Source of the DNA: M30B80 sp965656935
Lineage (GTDB): Bacteria; Pseudomonadota; Alphaproteobacteria; Rhodobacterales; Rhodobacteraceae
Reading direction: 5' to 3'
DNA: 64,000 nt
Assembly: GCA_965656935.1 (NCBI GenBank)
Contig: CBFHMG010000004.1
Coordinates: 124,001 to 188,000 of the forward strand
Part shown: in pieces, positions 17,786 to 26,586 of the stretch
Position numbering within the stretch: the stretch's first letter is position 1
Layout: each line of letters starts with the position of its first letter
Position numbers and translations under genes: made by a program
Notes under the pieces: generated by a model
The model's database searches: none
Seen by the model: only the letters and a program-made list of their open reading frames with translations
What the model was told of the DNA's origin: nothing

Positions 17786-19297
17786 TCAGCTATTGCCAGA
17801 TCCGCTAAACAGCCCTGCATCCTCGGCGGCTTTTTTGATGGCGCGGGATTTGTTCACGGTTTCCATGAATTCGGCCTCGGGGTCGCTGTCATAGACCACG
17901 CCGCCGCCTGCTTGGATGTAAAGTTTGCCATCCTTGATCACGGCCGTGCGCAGCGCTATGCACATATCCATATCGCCGCCCGCGCTGAAATAGCCAACGC
18001 CGCCGCCATAGACGCCGCGCTTTTCGGGCTCCAATTCATCGATGATTTCCATCGCCCGAACCTTGGGGGCGCCCGAAACCGTTCCTGCGGGAAGGCCCGC
18101 CAAAAGGGCTGATAGCGCGTCATGCTCGTCGGATAGCTCGCCCACCACATTCGAGACGATATGCATTACATGGCTGTAGCGCTCGACAATGAATTCCTCG
18201 GTCGGGCGCACAGTGCCGATCTTGGCGACGCGCCCAACATCATTGCGGCCCAGATCCAGCAGCATCAGATGTTCGGCCAGTTCCTTCTGATCCGCGAGGA
18301 GGTCCTCCTCCAAGGCGCGGTCTTCTTCGGGGGTGGCCCCGCGCGGGCGGGTGCCTGCGATCGGGCGGATTGTGACCTCGCCGTCAAAGGCGCGCACCAA
18401 AATCTCGGGGCTTGCACCCACGATCTGGAAGCCGTCGAAATTGAAGAAGAACATGAAAGGCGAGGGGTTTGTGCGCCGCAAGGCGCGGTAAAGCGCAAAG
18501 GGGGGCTCGGGGAAATCCTGCGTCCAGCGCTGCGAGGGAACGACCTGAAAAATATCGCCTGCGCGGATATATTCCTTGGCGGTCTCGACGGCGGCCTTAT
18601 AGCCCTCCCGCGTGAAATTCGAGACGGGTTCCCCTTTTTGATGCACTTCGCCCATCTCGCGGCTGGCGGTTGTGGGCGCGCGTTCCAAATCGCGCAGCGC
18701 ATCCGAGACCCGCTCGGCGGCTTGGGCATAGGCCGCGCGCGCCGACAGCCCCGAGGAGACCCAAGCAGGCGAGACAATCGTGACCTCGCCCTTCACGCCA
18801 TCGAGCACTGCAATCACCGAGGGGCGCATCAGCACCGCATCGGGCAGGCCAAGCGTGTCGGGGTTGATATCGGGCAGATGCTCGACCAGACGGATCATGT
18901 CATAGCCGAGATAGCCGAACAGGCCCGCGCTTGCGGCGGGCAGATCGGCGGGCAGATCAATGGCGCTTTCTGCAAGAATGGCGCGCAACGTTTCAAGCGG
19001 GGGCTGGTCGCAGGTTTGGAAGCTCTCGCGATCATAGCGCGCGGCGCGGTTGATGCGGCTTTGGGTGCCGTTGCATTCCCAGATCAGGTCGGGCTTCAGG
19101 CCGATGATCGAATAGCGCCCGCGCAGTTCACCGCCTGTCACCGATTCAAGAATAAAGCTGTCGCGCCCTGCATCGGCCAGCTTCAGCATCACCGAGACGG
19201 GCGTGTCGAGATCAGCCGCAAGGCGGGTATAGACCACCTGATTTTTGCCTGCGTTCCAGTTTTTCTCGAACGCCTCATATGTCGGGATCATGGCCAT
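17786..19297 (-). CDS. trpE: Anthranilate synthase aminase component TrpE
   Basis: A 503-residue chorismate-utilising enzyme. The chosen start (MAMIPTYEAFEKNW, 19297; a second ATG lies at 19291) directly follows the ppiD stop at 19302. Family segments are QVVPSQRWTQDFPEPPFALY, PSPFMFFFNFDGFQIVGASP, IRPIAGTRPRGATPEEDRAL, LDLGRNDVGRVAKIGTV and the C-terminal AGGGVVYDSDPEAEF. It makes anthranilate from chorismate and ammonia supplied by TrpG. It lies about 5 bp after ppiD, so the two are likely co-transcribed. No trp leader peptide was seen directly in front. Confidence 0.96.
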   Translation of the reverse strand: MAMIPTYEAFEKNWNAGKNQVVYTRLAADLDTPVSVMLKLADAGRDSFILESVTGGELRGRYSIIGLKPDLIWECNGTQSRINRAARYDRESFQTCDQPPLETLRAILAESAIDLPADLPAASAGLFGYLGYDMIRLVEHLPDINPDTLGLPDAVLMRPSVIAVLDGVKGEVTIVSPAWVSSGLSARAAYAQAAERVSDALRDLERAPTTASREMGEVHQKGEPVSNFTREGYKAAVETAKEYIRAGDIFQVVPSQRWTQDFPEPPFALYRALRRTNPSPFMFFFNFDGFQIVGASPEILVRAFDGEVTIRPIAGTRPRGATPEEDRALEEDLLADQKELAEHLMLLDLGRNDVGRVAKIGTVRPTEEFIVERYSHVMHIVSNVVGELSDEHDALSALLAGLPAGTVSGAPKVRAMEIIDELEPEKRGVYGGGVGYFSAGGDMDMCIALRTAVIKDGKLYIQAGGGVVYDSDPEAEFMETVNKSRAIKKAAEDAGLFSGSGNS

Positions 19298-19301
19298 CGG
19301 A

Positions 19302-21155
19302 TCAGGGGAAGCTGGCGTGGACCTGATTGACCACGGATTGGTTGAAACTGATCCCCGCATCGGCCTGCATGGCCTGACCGAAGCTCTCGAACATGTCACC
19401 TGCCAGCGATTGCGCGATTTGCGCGGTCACAATCTCGAGCAGCAATTCGGTATCAGGCTCGGCGCGATTGGCGGCATTGATACGATCAAGCCGCGCGATA
19501 TAGGCCGCTTCCGAGGCAGGCACGACAACGGTGTCGCCTGTGCTGTCCAACAAGAAAACCTGCGCCACCAAGGTCGGGGGCGTATCGGGGATGAAATCCT
19601 GACGGCGGATCTGAACCTCTTGGGCGAGGCTGCCCAAATCCTCAAGCTGTGCGCCTGTCACCAAATCCTCGACAAGGGTATTGGCATAGTCCGCCAGCGC
19701 CGCGCGCACAGCGCCCAAGCGCCAATCGGTGAGAACTTCGTCGCGCACCTCATCGAAGGGGGGCAGGGCGGGGGGCACGATCTCGTCAAGGCGCAGCGAA
19801 AACAGGCCACCATCCGACAGGTCCAGCACTTCGGGGAAATCGCCTTCCTGTGCGGCAAAGGCTGCATCGCGGAAATTATCATATCCTGCGATGCCGTCCT
19901 CGGATGCAGGGCTGAATTCGATCTCGCCCAATTCCAGAAGGGTTTCATCAGCCACTTCTTCCACGGTCGCGCCCGAGGCGAGAAGGTCATCGACGGCCTC
20001 GCGCAGATCAAGAATGGTGCGGCGCGCAGCCTCGACGGCCAATTCGGCGCGCAGATCGATCTCGGCCTCTTCAAAGCTGGTGGTTTGCGCATCCAGAACC
20101 GCGTTGATGCGGAAGAGCGCTGGCCCGAAGGCCGATTCCACAGGGCCGATGATTTCGCGATCTGTATCGGCAAAGATCATCTGCGCGGCCGCTTCGCTGA
20201 GATCGCCGCGCTGCACATCGCCCATATCCACATCCGTCAGGGTCAGGCCGCGATCTTCTACCAATTGATCGAAATCGGTCTCGCCTGCTTCAATCGCATC
20301 AAAGGCGGTCTGCGCCTCATCGGTGGAGGGAAAGACCAAGCGTTCCAACAGGCGACGCTCGGGCTGGTTGTAGATCTCAGCCCGCTGCTCATACAGCGTG
20401 CGCAAAGCGTCTTCCGAGATTTCCATATCATCCATGATCGCCGAGGGCGTGACCCACGCATAGGTGATCCGGCGCTGCTCAGGGCGGGTGAAGCGCTGCG
20501 CATTTTCCTCAAAATGGGCTTGCAAAGTGGCGTCATCGGCATCGGCTACGGGGGTGGGCAGATCGCCTTCAGTCACTTCAAGGATCGAGAAATCGCGGGT
20601 TTCGCCCTGATAGGCGAGAACGGTTTCGGCATAGACCGCAGGGGCTGTGATGCCGCCGACCACGGCAAATTGCAGGATCGAGCGGCTGGCGTCTTGGCGG
20701 ACATCTTCCTCGAACTCGCCCGCATCCAGACCAAGCTGGCTGAGATAGAATTCATAGGCCTGACGGTCAAAATTGCCATCCACAAGCTGGAAATTGGGGG
20801 TTTCAAGAATTTGGTTCGCGACTTCTTCATCGCCCACGGACAGGCCCATATTGCGCGCCTCGTTTTCCAATGCGGCGCGGGCAAACAGGCTCTGGCGGAC
20901 GGCCGCGTCAAGATTATTGGCGCGCAGATCGGCCAGATTGACGGGGGTGCCGCTTTCGCTCTGGCGGGCGCGGATTTCGGCTTGCAGCGCATTGGCATAA
21001 TCGCGCGCGGAGATTTCGACATCGCCGACCGAGCCCAATCGGCTTGCGCCGCCGCTAAAGCCGCCAATGCCAAATCCGGCGAGGGCCACCAAGAGCAAGC
21101 CCATGATAATCCAGACAAAGATATTCGAGGCTTTCTTACCGACGCTTTTGGCCAT
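19302..21155 (-). CDS. ppiD: PpiD-like periplasmic folding chaperone (SurA_N/parvulin-type)
   Basis: A 617-residue protein with one N-terminal membrane anchor (NIFVWIIMGLLLVALAGFGI) and a large periplasmic part, the PpiD plan. The SurA-like chaperone segment is around residues 35-170 (LFARAALENEARNMGLSVGD). A parvulin-like domain occupies the middle (RRLLERLVFPSTDEAQTAFD ... FGPALFRINAVLD). The protein is very acidic. It helps fold outer-membrane and periplasmic proteins. Rotamase activity is doubtful, as in E. coli PpiD. It lies immediately before trpE, an arrangement that may couple their expression. Confidence 0.9.
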   Translation of the reverse strand: MAKSVGKKASNIFVWIIMGLLLVALAGFGIGGFSGGASRLGSVGDVEISARDYANALQAEIRARQSESGTPVNLADLRANNLDAAVRQSLFARAALENEARNMGLSVGDEEVANQILETPNFQLVDGNFDRQAYEFYLSQLGLDAGEFEEDVRQDASRSILQFAVVGGITAPAVYAETVLAYQGETRDFSILEVTEGDLPTPVADADDATLQAHFEENAQRFTRPEQRRITYAWVTPSAIMDDMEISEDALRTLYEQRAEIYNQPERRLLERLVFPSTDEAQTAFDAIEAGETDFDQLVEDRGLTLTDVDMGDVQRGDLSEAAAQMIFADTDREIIGPVESAFGPALFRINAVLDAQTTSFEEAEIDLRAELAVEAARRTILDLREAVDDLLASGATVEEVADETLLELGEIEFSPASEDGIAGYDNFRDAAFAAQEGDFPEVLDLSDGGLFSLRLDEIVPPALPPFDEVRDEVLTDWRLGAVRAALADYANTLVEDLVTGAQLEDLGSLAQEVQIRRQDFIPDTPPTLVAQVFLLDSTGDTVVVPASEAAYIARLDRINAANRAEPDTELLLEIVTAQIAQSLAGDMFESFGQAMQADAGISFNQSVVNQVHASFP

Positions 21156-21243
21156 GTCCTGCAGTCTCCGAGTGATTTTGATGCGGTTATTGCCGCAGTT
21201 CAGAGCGATTTACGCGCTCAAGGCTGGGGGGGCAAGGGCCGCG

Positions 21244-22431
21244 CTAGAGTGTGATATGCTCCAGCCGCGAAACCATCTCCGCAATTCCACTGGCATCGGC
21301 ATTGGCAAAGGCGATCCGAAGGGTGGCTTCGGCCTGTCCATCACCGCCATCCGCGCGCAAGGGGCCAAACATCGTACCGGGCAAAACCAGCAGGCTGGCC
21401 TCATCCACCAAGCGTTTGGCGACCTCATCCGAGGGCAGATCAAACGGGTAGCGTACATAGGCGAAATAAGCCCCGCAGCCCAGAACCTGCCAATCGGGCA
21501 GGCGTTGGAAATTGGCGACCACCGCATCGCGGCGCGCAAGGATTTCAAGACGCTCGCCTGCCAGCCACGTGCCCAAATTCTGCATCCCCCAAAGCGCGCC
21601 AATCTGGCCGATCTGGGGCGGGCAAATCGAGACCGTATCAAGGAATTTCTCCACCTCGAAAAGCCGCGCGCGCGAGGCCATGACAGCCCCCACACGATGC
21701 CCCGTCAGGCGGTAGGCCTTTGAGAAGGAATACAGATGTATGAAAGTCTCGTCCCAATCGGCATCATGGAACAGATCATGGGGGGGTGCATCGCTGGAAT
21801 GGAAATCGCGATAGGTCTCATCCACGATCAGCGCGATATTTCTGGCCTTGGCCAAATCGTAAAAGGCGCGGATCAGCGCGGGCGGATATTCAACGCCACA
21901 AGGGTTATTGGGCGAGATCAGGATGATCGCCTTGACGCTGTCATCAATCAAAGCGGCGCAGGCTTCGACATCGGGCAGCAAGCTGTCATCTGTCTTGAGA
22001 TAGCGGCTTTCGACGCCCGCCATATCCAGCCACATCTTATGGTTGAAATAATAAGGCACGGGCAGGATCACCGCATCACCGGGCCCCGCAAGGGTGGACA
22101 TCACTGCGGTGAAGGCCTGATTGCAGCCTGCGGTGACAGCGACCTGCTCGGGCGAGATATCGCCTTTATACGAGGCACTCCATTGACTGGCCAATTCCTC
22201 GCGCAGGGCGGGCAAGCCAAGCACGGGGCCGTAGAGATGGCTTTCAGGGCTGGAGATCAACGCATCGGCCATGGCGCGGGCCAAGGCGTCTGGCGGGGGA
22301 TCGACGGGGGCGGCTTGGCTCAGCGCGATCAGCGGGCGATCCTCGGGAAAGCTTTTTCCAGCAATCCAGCGCCGCGCCTCCATGACAGGTGGGGGGAAGG
22401 TGCCGTGAATATTCGGATTGATCGGACCCAT
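21244..22431 (-). CDS. PLP-dependent aminotransferase (class I/II)
   Basis: A 395-residue fold-type I aminotransferase. It has LYGPVLGLPALREELA, GCNQAFTAVMSTLAGPGDAV, ILISPNNPCGVEYPPALI with the conserved Asn, IVDETYRDF with the PLP-pairing Asp and Tyr, and YSFSKAYRLTGHRVGAVMAS with the lysine that forms the Schiff base with PLP. The C-terminal Arg that binds the substrate carboxylate is in ATLRIAFANAD. The substrate is not clear; it may act on an aromatic or branched-chain amino acid. It lies 88 bp upstream of ppiD on the same strand. Confidence 0.9.
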   Translation of the reverse strand: MGPINPNIHGTFPPPVMEARRWIAGKSFPEDRPLIALSQAAPVDPPPDALARAMADALISSPESHLYGPVLGLPALREELASQWSASYKGDISPEQVAVTAGCNQAFTAVMSTLAGPGDAVILPVPYYFNHKMWLDMAGVESRYLKTDDSLLPDVEACAALIDDSVKAIILISPNNPCGVEYPPALIRAFYDLAKARNIALIVDETYRDFHSSDAPPHDLFHDADWDETFIHLYSFSKAYRLTGHRVGAVMASRARLFEVEKFLDTVSICPPQIGQIGALWGMQNLGTWLAGERLEILARRDAVVANFQRLPDWQVLGCGAYFAYVRYPFDLPSDEVAKRLVDEASLLVLPGTMFGPLRADGGDGQAEATLRIAFANADASGIAEMVSRLEHITL

Positions 22432-22451
22432 TTCTGTGCCGCCCCATATTG

Positions 22452-22471
22452 AAAGGGCCGCAATGCCCTTT
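22452..22471 (-). terminator. Small hairpin after ssb, possible terminator
   Basis: A perfect 7-bp stem (AAAGGGC/GCCCTTT, 22452-22458 and 22465-22471) with a 6-nt loop lies about 75 bp after the ssb stop. There is no long T run, so termination would be weak. Confidence 0.4.
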
Positions 22472-22545
22472 GGTCATGTTCTTGGTTCTTTGGATGCCAT
22501 CAAGGCAATCGGCACCCCGCTTGTGCAGGATGCCGATGAATGGTC

Positions 22546-23064
22546 TCAGAAGGGGATTTCATCATCCATGTCATTTCCACCGGGGCCGCCTGCGCCACCG
22601 GCGGGGCCGGATGGTCCGCCACGATCATCAGGGTAGCCACCGCCGCGATCATCGCCATAACCGCCACCGCCGCCACCATAACCGCCGCCACCGCCGCTGC
22701 CGCCATTTTCGCCGCGACCATCCAGCATGGTCAGGGTGCTGTTATAGGGGCGCAGCACAACTTCGGTGCTGTAACGATCCGCGCCGCTTTGATCCTGCCA
22801 TTTGCGGGTTTCAAGCTGGCCCTCGATATAGACCTTGGAGCCTTTGCGCAGATATTGCTCGGCAACGCGAGCAAGCGGTTCCGAGAAGATCGCCACGCTA
22901 TGCCACTCGGTGCGCTCTTTGCGCTCGCCCGTGGTGCGGTCCTTCCAAGTCTCGGAGGTGGCGATCCGCAGGTTGCACACCTTGCCACCATTCTGAAAGC
23001 TGCGCACCTCAGGGTCGCGGCCCAGATTACCTATGATGATTACCTTATTTACCGAACCGGCCAT
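22546..23064 (-). CDS. ssb: Single-stranded DNA-binding protein
   Basis: A 172-residue protein. The start used is the ATG at 23064 (MAGSVNKVIIIGNLGRDPEV), the classical SSB start; the frame extends 13 codons further without support. The OB fold is residues 1-110, with TERTEWH-type residues in ERTEWHSVAIFSEPLARVAE. The linker is glycine rich with a repeated GGGGGYG pattern. The tip MDDEIPF is the acidic tail that recruits partner proteins. It coats single-stranded DNA in replication, repair and recombination. No GTTC-N7-GTTC LexA box was seen upstream. Confidence 0.97.
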   Translation of the reverse strand: MAGSVNKVIIIGNLGRDPEVRSFQNGGKVCNLRIATSETWKDRTTGERKERTEWHSVAIFSEPLARVAEQYLRKGSKVYIEGQLETRKWQDQSGADRYSTEVVLRPYNSTLTMLDGRGENGGSGGGGGYGGGGGGYGDDRGGGYPDDRGGPSGPAGGAGGPGGNDMDDEIPF

Positions 23065-23254
23065 GTCTACTCCCCGGGGTCTATCGCTTGATGCGAATCT
23101 CAATTCTTGGACAGATGTTAGACCATCTGAAATTGGTTAATGAAACCACAATCCTCGCGAAACTATGGGCAAGCTATGCGGTGAAACGCTGGCGCTTGGG
23201 TGCGAAACCTCTATATTGCGCGTCATATTGAGTAGATTTTCCGAGGTCACCCGT

Positions 23255-23854
23255 TTGAAACCCCTGCTTTCGCGTGTTTTCTTTCGCCGCAGCCTCGCCG
23301 TGAGTTTGGGGTGTTTCCTCCTATCGGCGCTGATATCGGCGCCTGTTTTCGCCGATCGTCTGGAACGGTTTTCCTCGGCCACACGGCTTTTGGATAGCCG
23401 CGGCGCATCGCAATACGCCAATTCCATCCGCCTGACCCCGAATTACGACCCGAGCGGCAGCAATCTTCCCAGCTATCGCGGCGCTTATGATGGCCCCTAT
23501 CTCGAAGTGGCGCGCGCGGCGGCCCGCAGGCATGGGGTGCCCGAGGATTTGTTCCTGCGCCTTGTCACACAGGAATCGGCGTGGAACCCCAATGCTGTCA
23601 GCCATGCAGGCGCGATCGGCTTGGCGCAATTGATGCCAGGCACGGCGTCGATGTTGGGGGTCAATCCGCGCGATCCGATGCAGAACCTTGAAGGCGGCGC
23701 GCGCTATCTGGCCGCGCAATATCGCACTTTCGGGTCATGGCGTCTGGCTTTGGCGGCGTATAATGCAGGGCCCGAGGCGGTGCATCGCCATGATGGCATC
23801 CCGCCCTATGAAGAAACCCAGAATTACGTGCGGATCATCTTGGGCGGCGCGTGA
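23255..23854 (+). CDS. Lytic transglycosylase (SLT domain), secreted
   Basis: A 199-residue protein if the TTG at 23255 is the start. This choice gives a ribosome site (GAGG at 23243-23246) 8 nt upstream and a clean signal peptide, MKPLLSRVFF then a hydrophobic core ending ISAPVFA. An upstream ATG at 23165 would put 30 residues before the signal. The catalytic domain has LVTQESAWNPNAVSHAGAIG, with the general acid Glu107, then LAQLMPGTASMLGVNP, ARYLAAQYRTFGSWRLALAA and AYNAGPEAV. It cleaves peptidoglycan in the periplasm. It lies divergent from ssb. Confidence 0.9.
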   Translation: MKPLLSRVFFRRSLAVSLGCFLLSALISAPVFADRLERFSSATRLLDSRGASQYANSIRLTPNYDPSGSNLPSYRGAYDGPYLEVARAAARRHGVPEDLFLRLVTQESAWNPNAVSHAGAIGLAQLMPGTASMLGVNPRDPMQNLEGGARYLAAQYRTFGSWRLALAAYNAGPEAVHRHDGIPPYEETQNYVRIILGGA

Positions 23855-24079
23855 TCAGCAATCGGGCTCGGCCCCGAGCGCGACCAGCCCCGCGCGAATA
23901 GAGGCCGCCGCCTCAAGCCCCGCTTCCAAGGCAAAGACATAGGCATGGGTCATGTAAAAGGCCGCTGCGGCGCCATCTTCCGTGCCCTCTGACACCTTAA
24001 GGTAGAGCCGCACCAATTCGGCATGATCCCCGTTTTCATGCGCGGCAAGCAGGCCTGCATCCAGCGCGGATTTATCCAT
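23855..24079 (-). CDS. Small conserved-looking protein of unknown function
   Basis: A 74-residue, mostly helical and acidic protein starting MDKSALDAGLLAAHENGDHA and ending ALGAEPDC. It reads like a short helical repeat protein (TPR/Sel1-like composition), but no family was recognised. Its start lies inside the end of the Rieske oxygenase gene (8-bp overlap), which suggests translational coupling, and its stop touches the end of the convergent transglycosylase gene. Its role is unknown; the position suggests it accompanies the oxygenase. Confidence 0.65.
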   Translation of the reverse strand: MDKSALDAGLLAAHENGDHAELVRLYLKVSEGTEDGAAAAFYMTHAYVFALEAGLEAAASIRAGLVALGAEPDC

Positions 24080-25226
24080 CCTCTCCAAGGGCCTCCATCC
24101 GGCCTGCCACCCAAGCGTGGAACAAATGCGTGGGGCCGTCCATCGCAGGGGCAAAACGCCCGCCATCAAAGCCCGAGGCCCGCCGCCCGCGCATCATGCC
24201 CTCGACCACGAAAATATCCTCTTCAAAGACATCTTTCCACTGTTTGGCATTGCGCGCGCGCAGATCGGGGTCGGTCTGGGGCGCGGCGTAATAGATATGC
24301 ACATGCTCGCGCGTTTGCGTATTCGAGACAGGCTCCAGAATGATCGCGAAACTATGGTCACGATGCACGCCAAGCAGCAGATTGGGGTAGAGCGTGATAT
24401 ATTCCGCGCCTGTCTCCCAGAACTCGGACAGGCCTTCGAAATCGGGCAGGCGCTTGCCATCCTCGCCTGTCAACTGCCGATAGACATAGCTGCCTTGCCC
24501 CGAGTACTTGCCCTGCGCCTCGATATGGTAATGATCTTCCAGTCGGGAATAGCTGTTCAGGCCGGGATGGACCCAAGGCAGATGGTAGCTTTCGCAATAA
24601 TTCTCGACCGCCAGTTTCCAATTGGTCTGCACATCAAGGGTAAAGCGGCTATCATCCCCGCCATGAAAGAGCGGTTTGTCGAACTCGCGCCAGCGGGCCA
24701 GCACATCGCTATGCACCTCCTCAAAAGGGGCTGCATCGCCCGAGAGGTTGATGAAGACCACATCCATCCAGATATGGCTGCGCACCTCCACCAAACCGAG
24801 CGTTGCGCGGTCAATGCCTTCATGCTGGTTTTGCCCCGCGCCACCGACATGGGGCGTGGCCACCAAGCGCCCCGTTTTGGCATAGCACCATGAATGATAG
24901 GGGCAGCGGATCGCGCCTTCGATCTTGCGGGGCTCCTCGACCAAAATCATCCCGCGATGGCGGCAGATATTGAAAAACACCCGAACCTCGCCTTGGTCAT
25001 CGCGCAGCAACAGCAGGGGCTGGCCCAAGAAGTCGATTGGTTTTGCATCACCCTTCTCGGGCACATCCGCGCCAACGGCCAAGGCGGTCCAAGTGGTCTC
25101 CAACACCGCTTTGTTTTCGCGCGCGATGGTGTCGGGATCGGTGTAATGGCTGTTGGGCAGGCCGCGCGCATGGGTGATCGGAGCCTGAACATCGGCCAGA
25201 TAAGTGGAACGAATATCGTCAGGCAT
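24072..25226 (-). CDS. Rieske non-heme iron oxygenase, alpha subunit
   Basis: A 384-residue protein starting at the ATG at 25226 (MPDDIRSTYLADVQ). The Rieske [2Fe-2S] centre is Cys88-His90 and Cys108-His111 (CRHRG and CPYHSW). The mononuclear iron site is in ENYCESYHLPWVHPGLNSYS with His215 and His220. The layout resembles the choline, glycine-betaine or carnitine monooxygenase group of alpha subunits. No reductase gene is nearby, so electrons must come from elsewhere. The substrate is not known. It ends 8 bp inside the start of a small downstream gene. Confidence 0.88.
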   Translation of the reverse strand: MPDDIRSTYLADVQAPITHARGLPNSHYTDPDTIARENKAVLETTWTALAVGADVPEKGDAKPIDFLGQPLLLLRDDQGEVRVFFNICRHRGMILVEEPRKIEGAIRCPYHSWCYAKTGRLVATPHVGGAGQNQHEGIDRATLGLVEVRSHIWMDVVFINLSGDAAPFEEVHSDVLARWREFDKPLFHGGDDSRFTLDVQTNWKLAVENYCESYHLPWVHPGLNSYSRLEDHYHIEAQGKYSGQGSYVYRQLTGEDGKRLPDFEGLSEFWETGAEYITLYPNLLLGVHRDHSFAIILEPVSNTQTREHVHIYYAAPQTDPDLRARNAKQWKDVFEEDIFVVEGMMRGRRASGFDGGRFAPAMDGPTHLFHAWVAGRMEALGEDG

Positions 25227-25333
25227 TCCCGAGCCTCCCCGCGCGCTATCTTGGTGCGCTAGGGTCGCGCTTGTGCCCGCCCGCCGTCTGACCTGCAAAC
25301 GACCATTTGATGTCGCGTTTGGGCAGGCAGAGG

Positions 25334-25861
25334 TCAGAGCCCCAGAAGATGGGTGACGGGTGTATCGGGGGGCAGATCAAGCCTTGCACAAAGTGCCGCC
25401 CGCCCGCGTGACAATCGGGAGGTCACAGTGCCAAGCGGCAACCCTGTCAAAGCGGCGATTTCGGTGTAATTCTTGCCCTCGATGCCTCGCATCCGCAGGA
25501 TTTGCGCCTGCTCGGGCGGGAGGGCATCAAGCGCGCTCATGGCGCTGGCGAAAATCAGGCGGGTCTCGCCGATGGGGGCGCATGAGGCCTCGGGCATGTC
25601 CTCGGTCACTGTTTCCTCGCGCATCGAGCGGGTTTTGAAGGCGGCTTTGCGCAAAATGGCATGGGCATAGGCGCGGGGGTTGTCGACATCGGGTTTGGCG
25701 CTGTCTTCCAGCCGCCGCCATAGCATGAGGGCTGTTTCCTGTACCAGATCATCGGGTTCAACGCCCGCGCGGGCCATGCGGCGTGCCGCGCGGGTCAATT
25801 CGGGAATGAGCGCTGCCAGATCGCCCGCGCGATCAGGGCCTTGGCCTGAGAACTGCTCCAT
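25334..25861 (-). CDS. RNA polymerase sigma factor, ECF type
   Basis: A 175-residue sigma-70 family protein consisting of regions 2 and 4 only. Region 2 has GVEPDDLVQETALMLWRRL, and region 4 has LPPEQAQILRMRGIEGKNYT followed by EIAALTGLPLGTVTSRLSRG, the helix-turn-helix. No anti-sigma factor was recognised next to it. It is divergent from the EF-hand gene at 26183, across 321 bp with no confident gene. It may direct RNA polymerase to stress or calcium-related genes; its regulon is unknown. Confidence 0.88.
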   Translation of the reverse strand: MEQFSGQGPDRAGDLAALIPELTRAARRMARAGVEPDDLVQETALMLWRRLEDSAKPDVDNPRAYAHAILRKAAFKTRSMREETVTEDMPEASCAPIGETRLIFASAMSALDALPPEQAQILRMRGIEGKNYTEIAALTGLPLGTVTSRLSRGRAALCARLDLPPDTPVTHLLGL

Positions 25862-26182
25862 TAGGTCCGATCCTTGGATTGCGTGTTGCCCACAGCCTCG
25901 GCCCGCGCGGGGCCTGCTTCAATCGCGCGCGCAAAGCTGTGGCCGCTTGGGCGCTGGATCGCGCAGATCGGGGGGCGGCATCGGCAAGCGGTCGCGCGCC
26001 CTCGGGGCTGCAGGCCGCACAGGCGTTGTTTCGCCGCCCGCGCCTGCGCCTTTTGGCCAAGCCCCGCTGAGATCAGGCGGCCCACCCCTTGGCGTGGACG
26101 AAAGCGCCGCCCCGCTGCCTCTTACTCAGTGAGCGTCACCAAAGACATGACGCTTTTCAGGACCAATCAAGGAGAAAGACCT
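25862..26182. other. Gene-poor stretch between sigma factor and EF-hand gene
   Basis: These 321 bp contain no gene I can support. Short open frames exist on both strands but have Arg/Pro/Ala-rich translations with no family pattern. The only structure noticed is the inverted repeat at 26132-26154. The promoters of both flanking genes should lie here. Confidence 0.6.
26132..26154. repeat. Inverted repeat upstream of EF-hand gene
   Basis: Arms AGCGTCA (26132-26138) and TGACGCT (26148-26154) are perfect complements separated by 9 nt. It lies about 29 bp before the EF-hand ATG, so it may be an operator or an mRNA leader hairpin. Confidence 0.5.
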
Positions 26183-26470
26183 ATGACGATCAGCTTTACA
26201 TCGCGTCCGCAGGGCAATCGCCGTGTAACCCCTATCGCACTTGCCAGCCTCGCAACCCTGATGGGGGCCGTGGTTGCCAGTTATGCAATGGGGCAGGGCA
26301 TGGCCATGGACAGTGATGGCGATGGCCTTGTGTCCTACACCGAGCTTCTCGTGATCCTGCCCGAAGTGACGGGCGAGGAGTTCGCAGCGATGGATGTGGA
26401 TGGCTCAGGCGCGTTGGACGAAGCCGAGCTGGCCGCGGCCCAAGATAGCGGCATGCTACCCGCAACCTGA
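26183..26470 (+). CDS. Small EF-hand protein with N-terminal signal or anchor
   Basis: A 95-residue protein starting at the ATG at 26183 with a good AAGGAG ribosome site about 10 nt upstream. An N-terminal hydrophobic stretch (PIALASLATLMGAVVASYAM) is a signal or anchor. Two calcium-loop motifs follow: DSDGDGLVSYTE (residues 43-54) and DVDGSGALDEAE (residues 71-82). Each has the D-x-D-G-x-G pattern. It probably binds calcium outside the cytoplasm. It is divergent from the sigma factor gene and is followed by a strong terminator. Confidence 0.85.
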   Translation: MTISFTSRPQGNRRVTPIALASLATLMGAVVASYAMGQGMAMDSDGDGLVSYTELLVILPEVTGEEFAAMDVDGSGALDEAELAAAQDSGMLPAT

Positions 26471-26536
26471 GGGCGGAGCCGCTTTTGCGCGGTTTGATCC
26501 CGAGTTCCGATCCCCAGTGATCAGCCCCGCATGGGG

Positions 26537-26578
26537 GCGGCGCGACAGGTATCCCGTTGTCGCGCCGTCCTTGTTTTT
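26537..26578 (+). terminator. Intrinsic terminator of the EF-hand gene
   Basis: A perfect 9-bp stem (GGCGCGACA/TGTCGCGCC, 26539-26547 and 26558-26566), extendable by two pairs, is followed by a T-rich tail. It lies about 70 bp after the EF-hand stop. Confidence 0.82.
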
Positions 26579-26586
26579 GCGTGAAA

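Noticed and set aside
19245..21254. 669-codon plus-strand open frame
   Set aside because: It lies opposite ppiD, which has an anchor and chaperone features; the antisense translation has no family pattern.
25861..26085. 74-codon minus-strand frame overlapping the sigma factor start as TAATG
   Set aside because: The overlap suggests coupling, but the GTG start has no spaced ribosome site and the Arg/Ala/Pro-rich translation shows no anti-sigma pattern.
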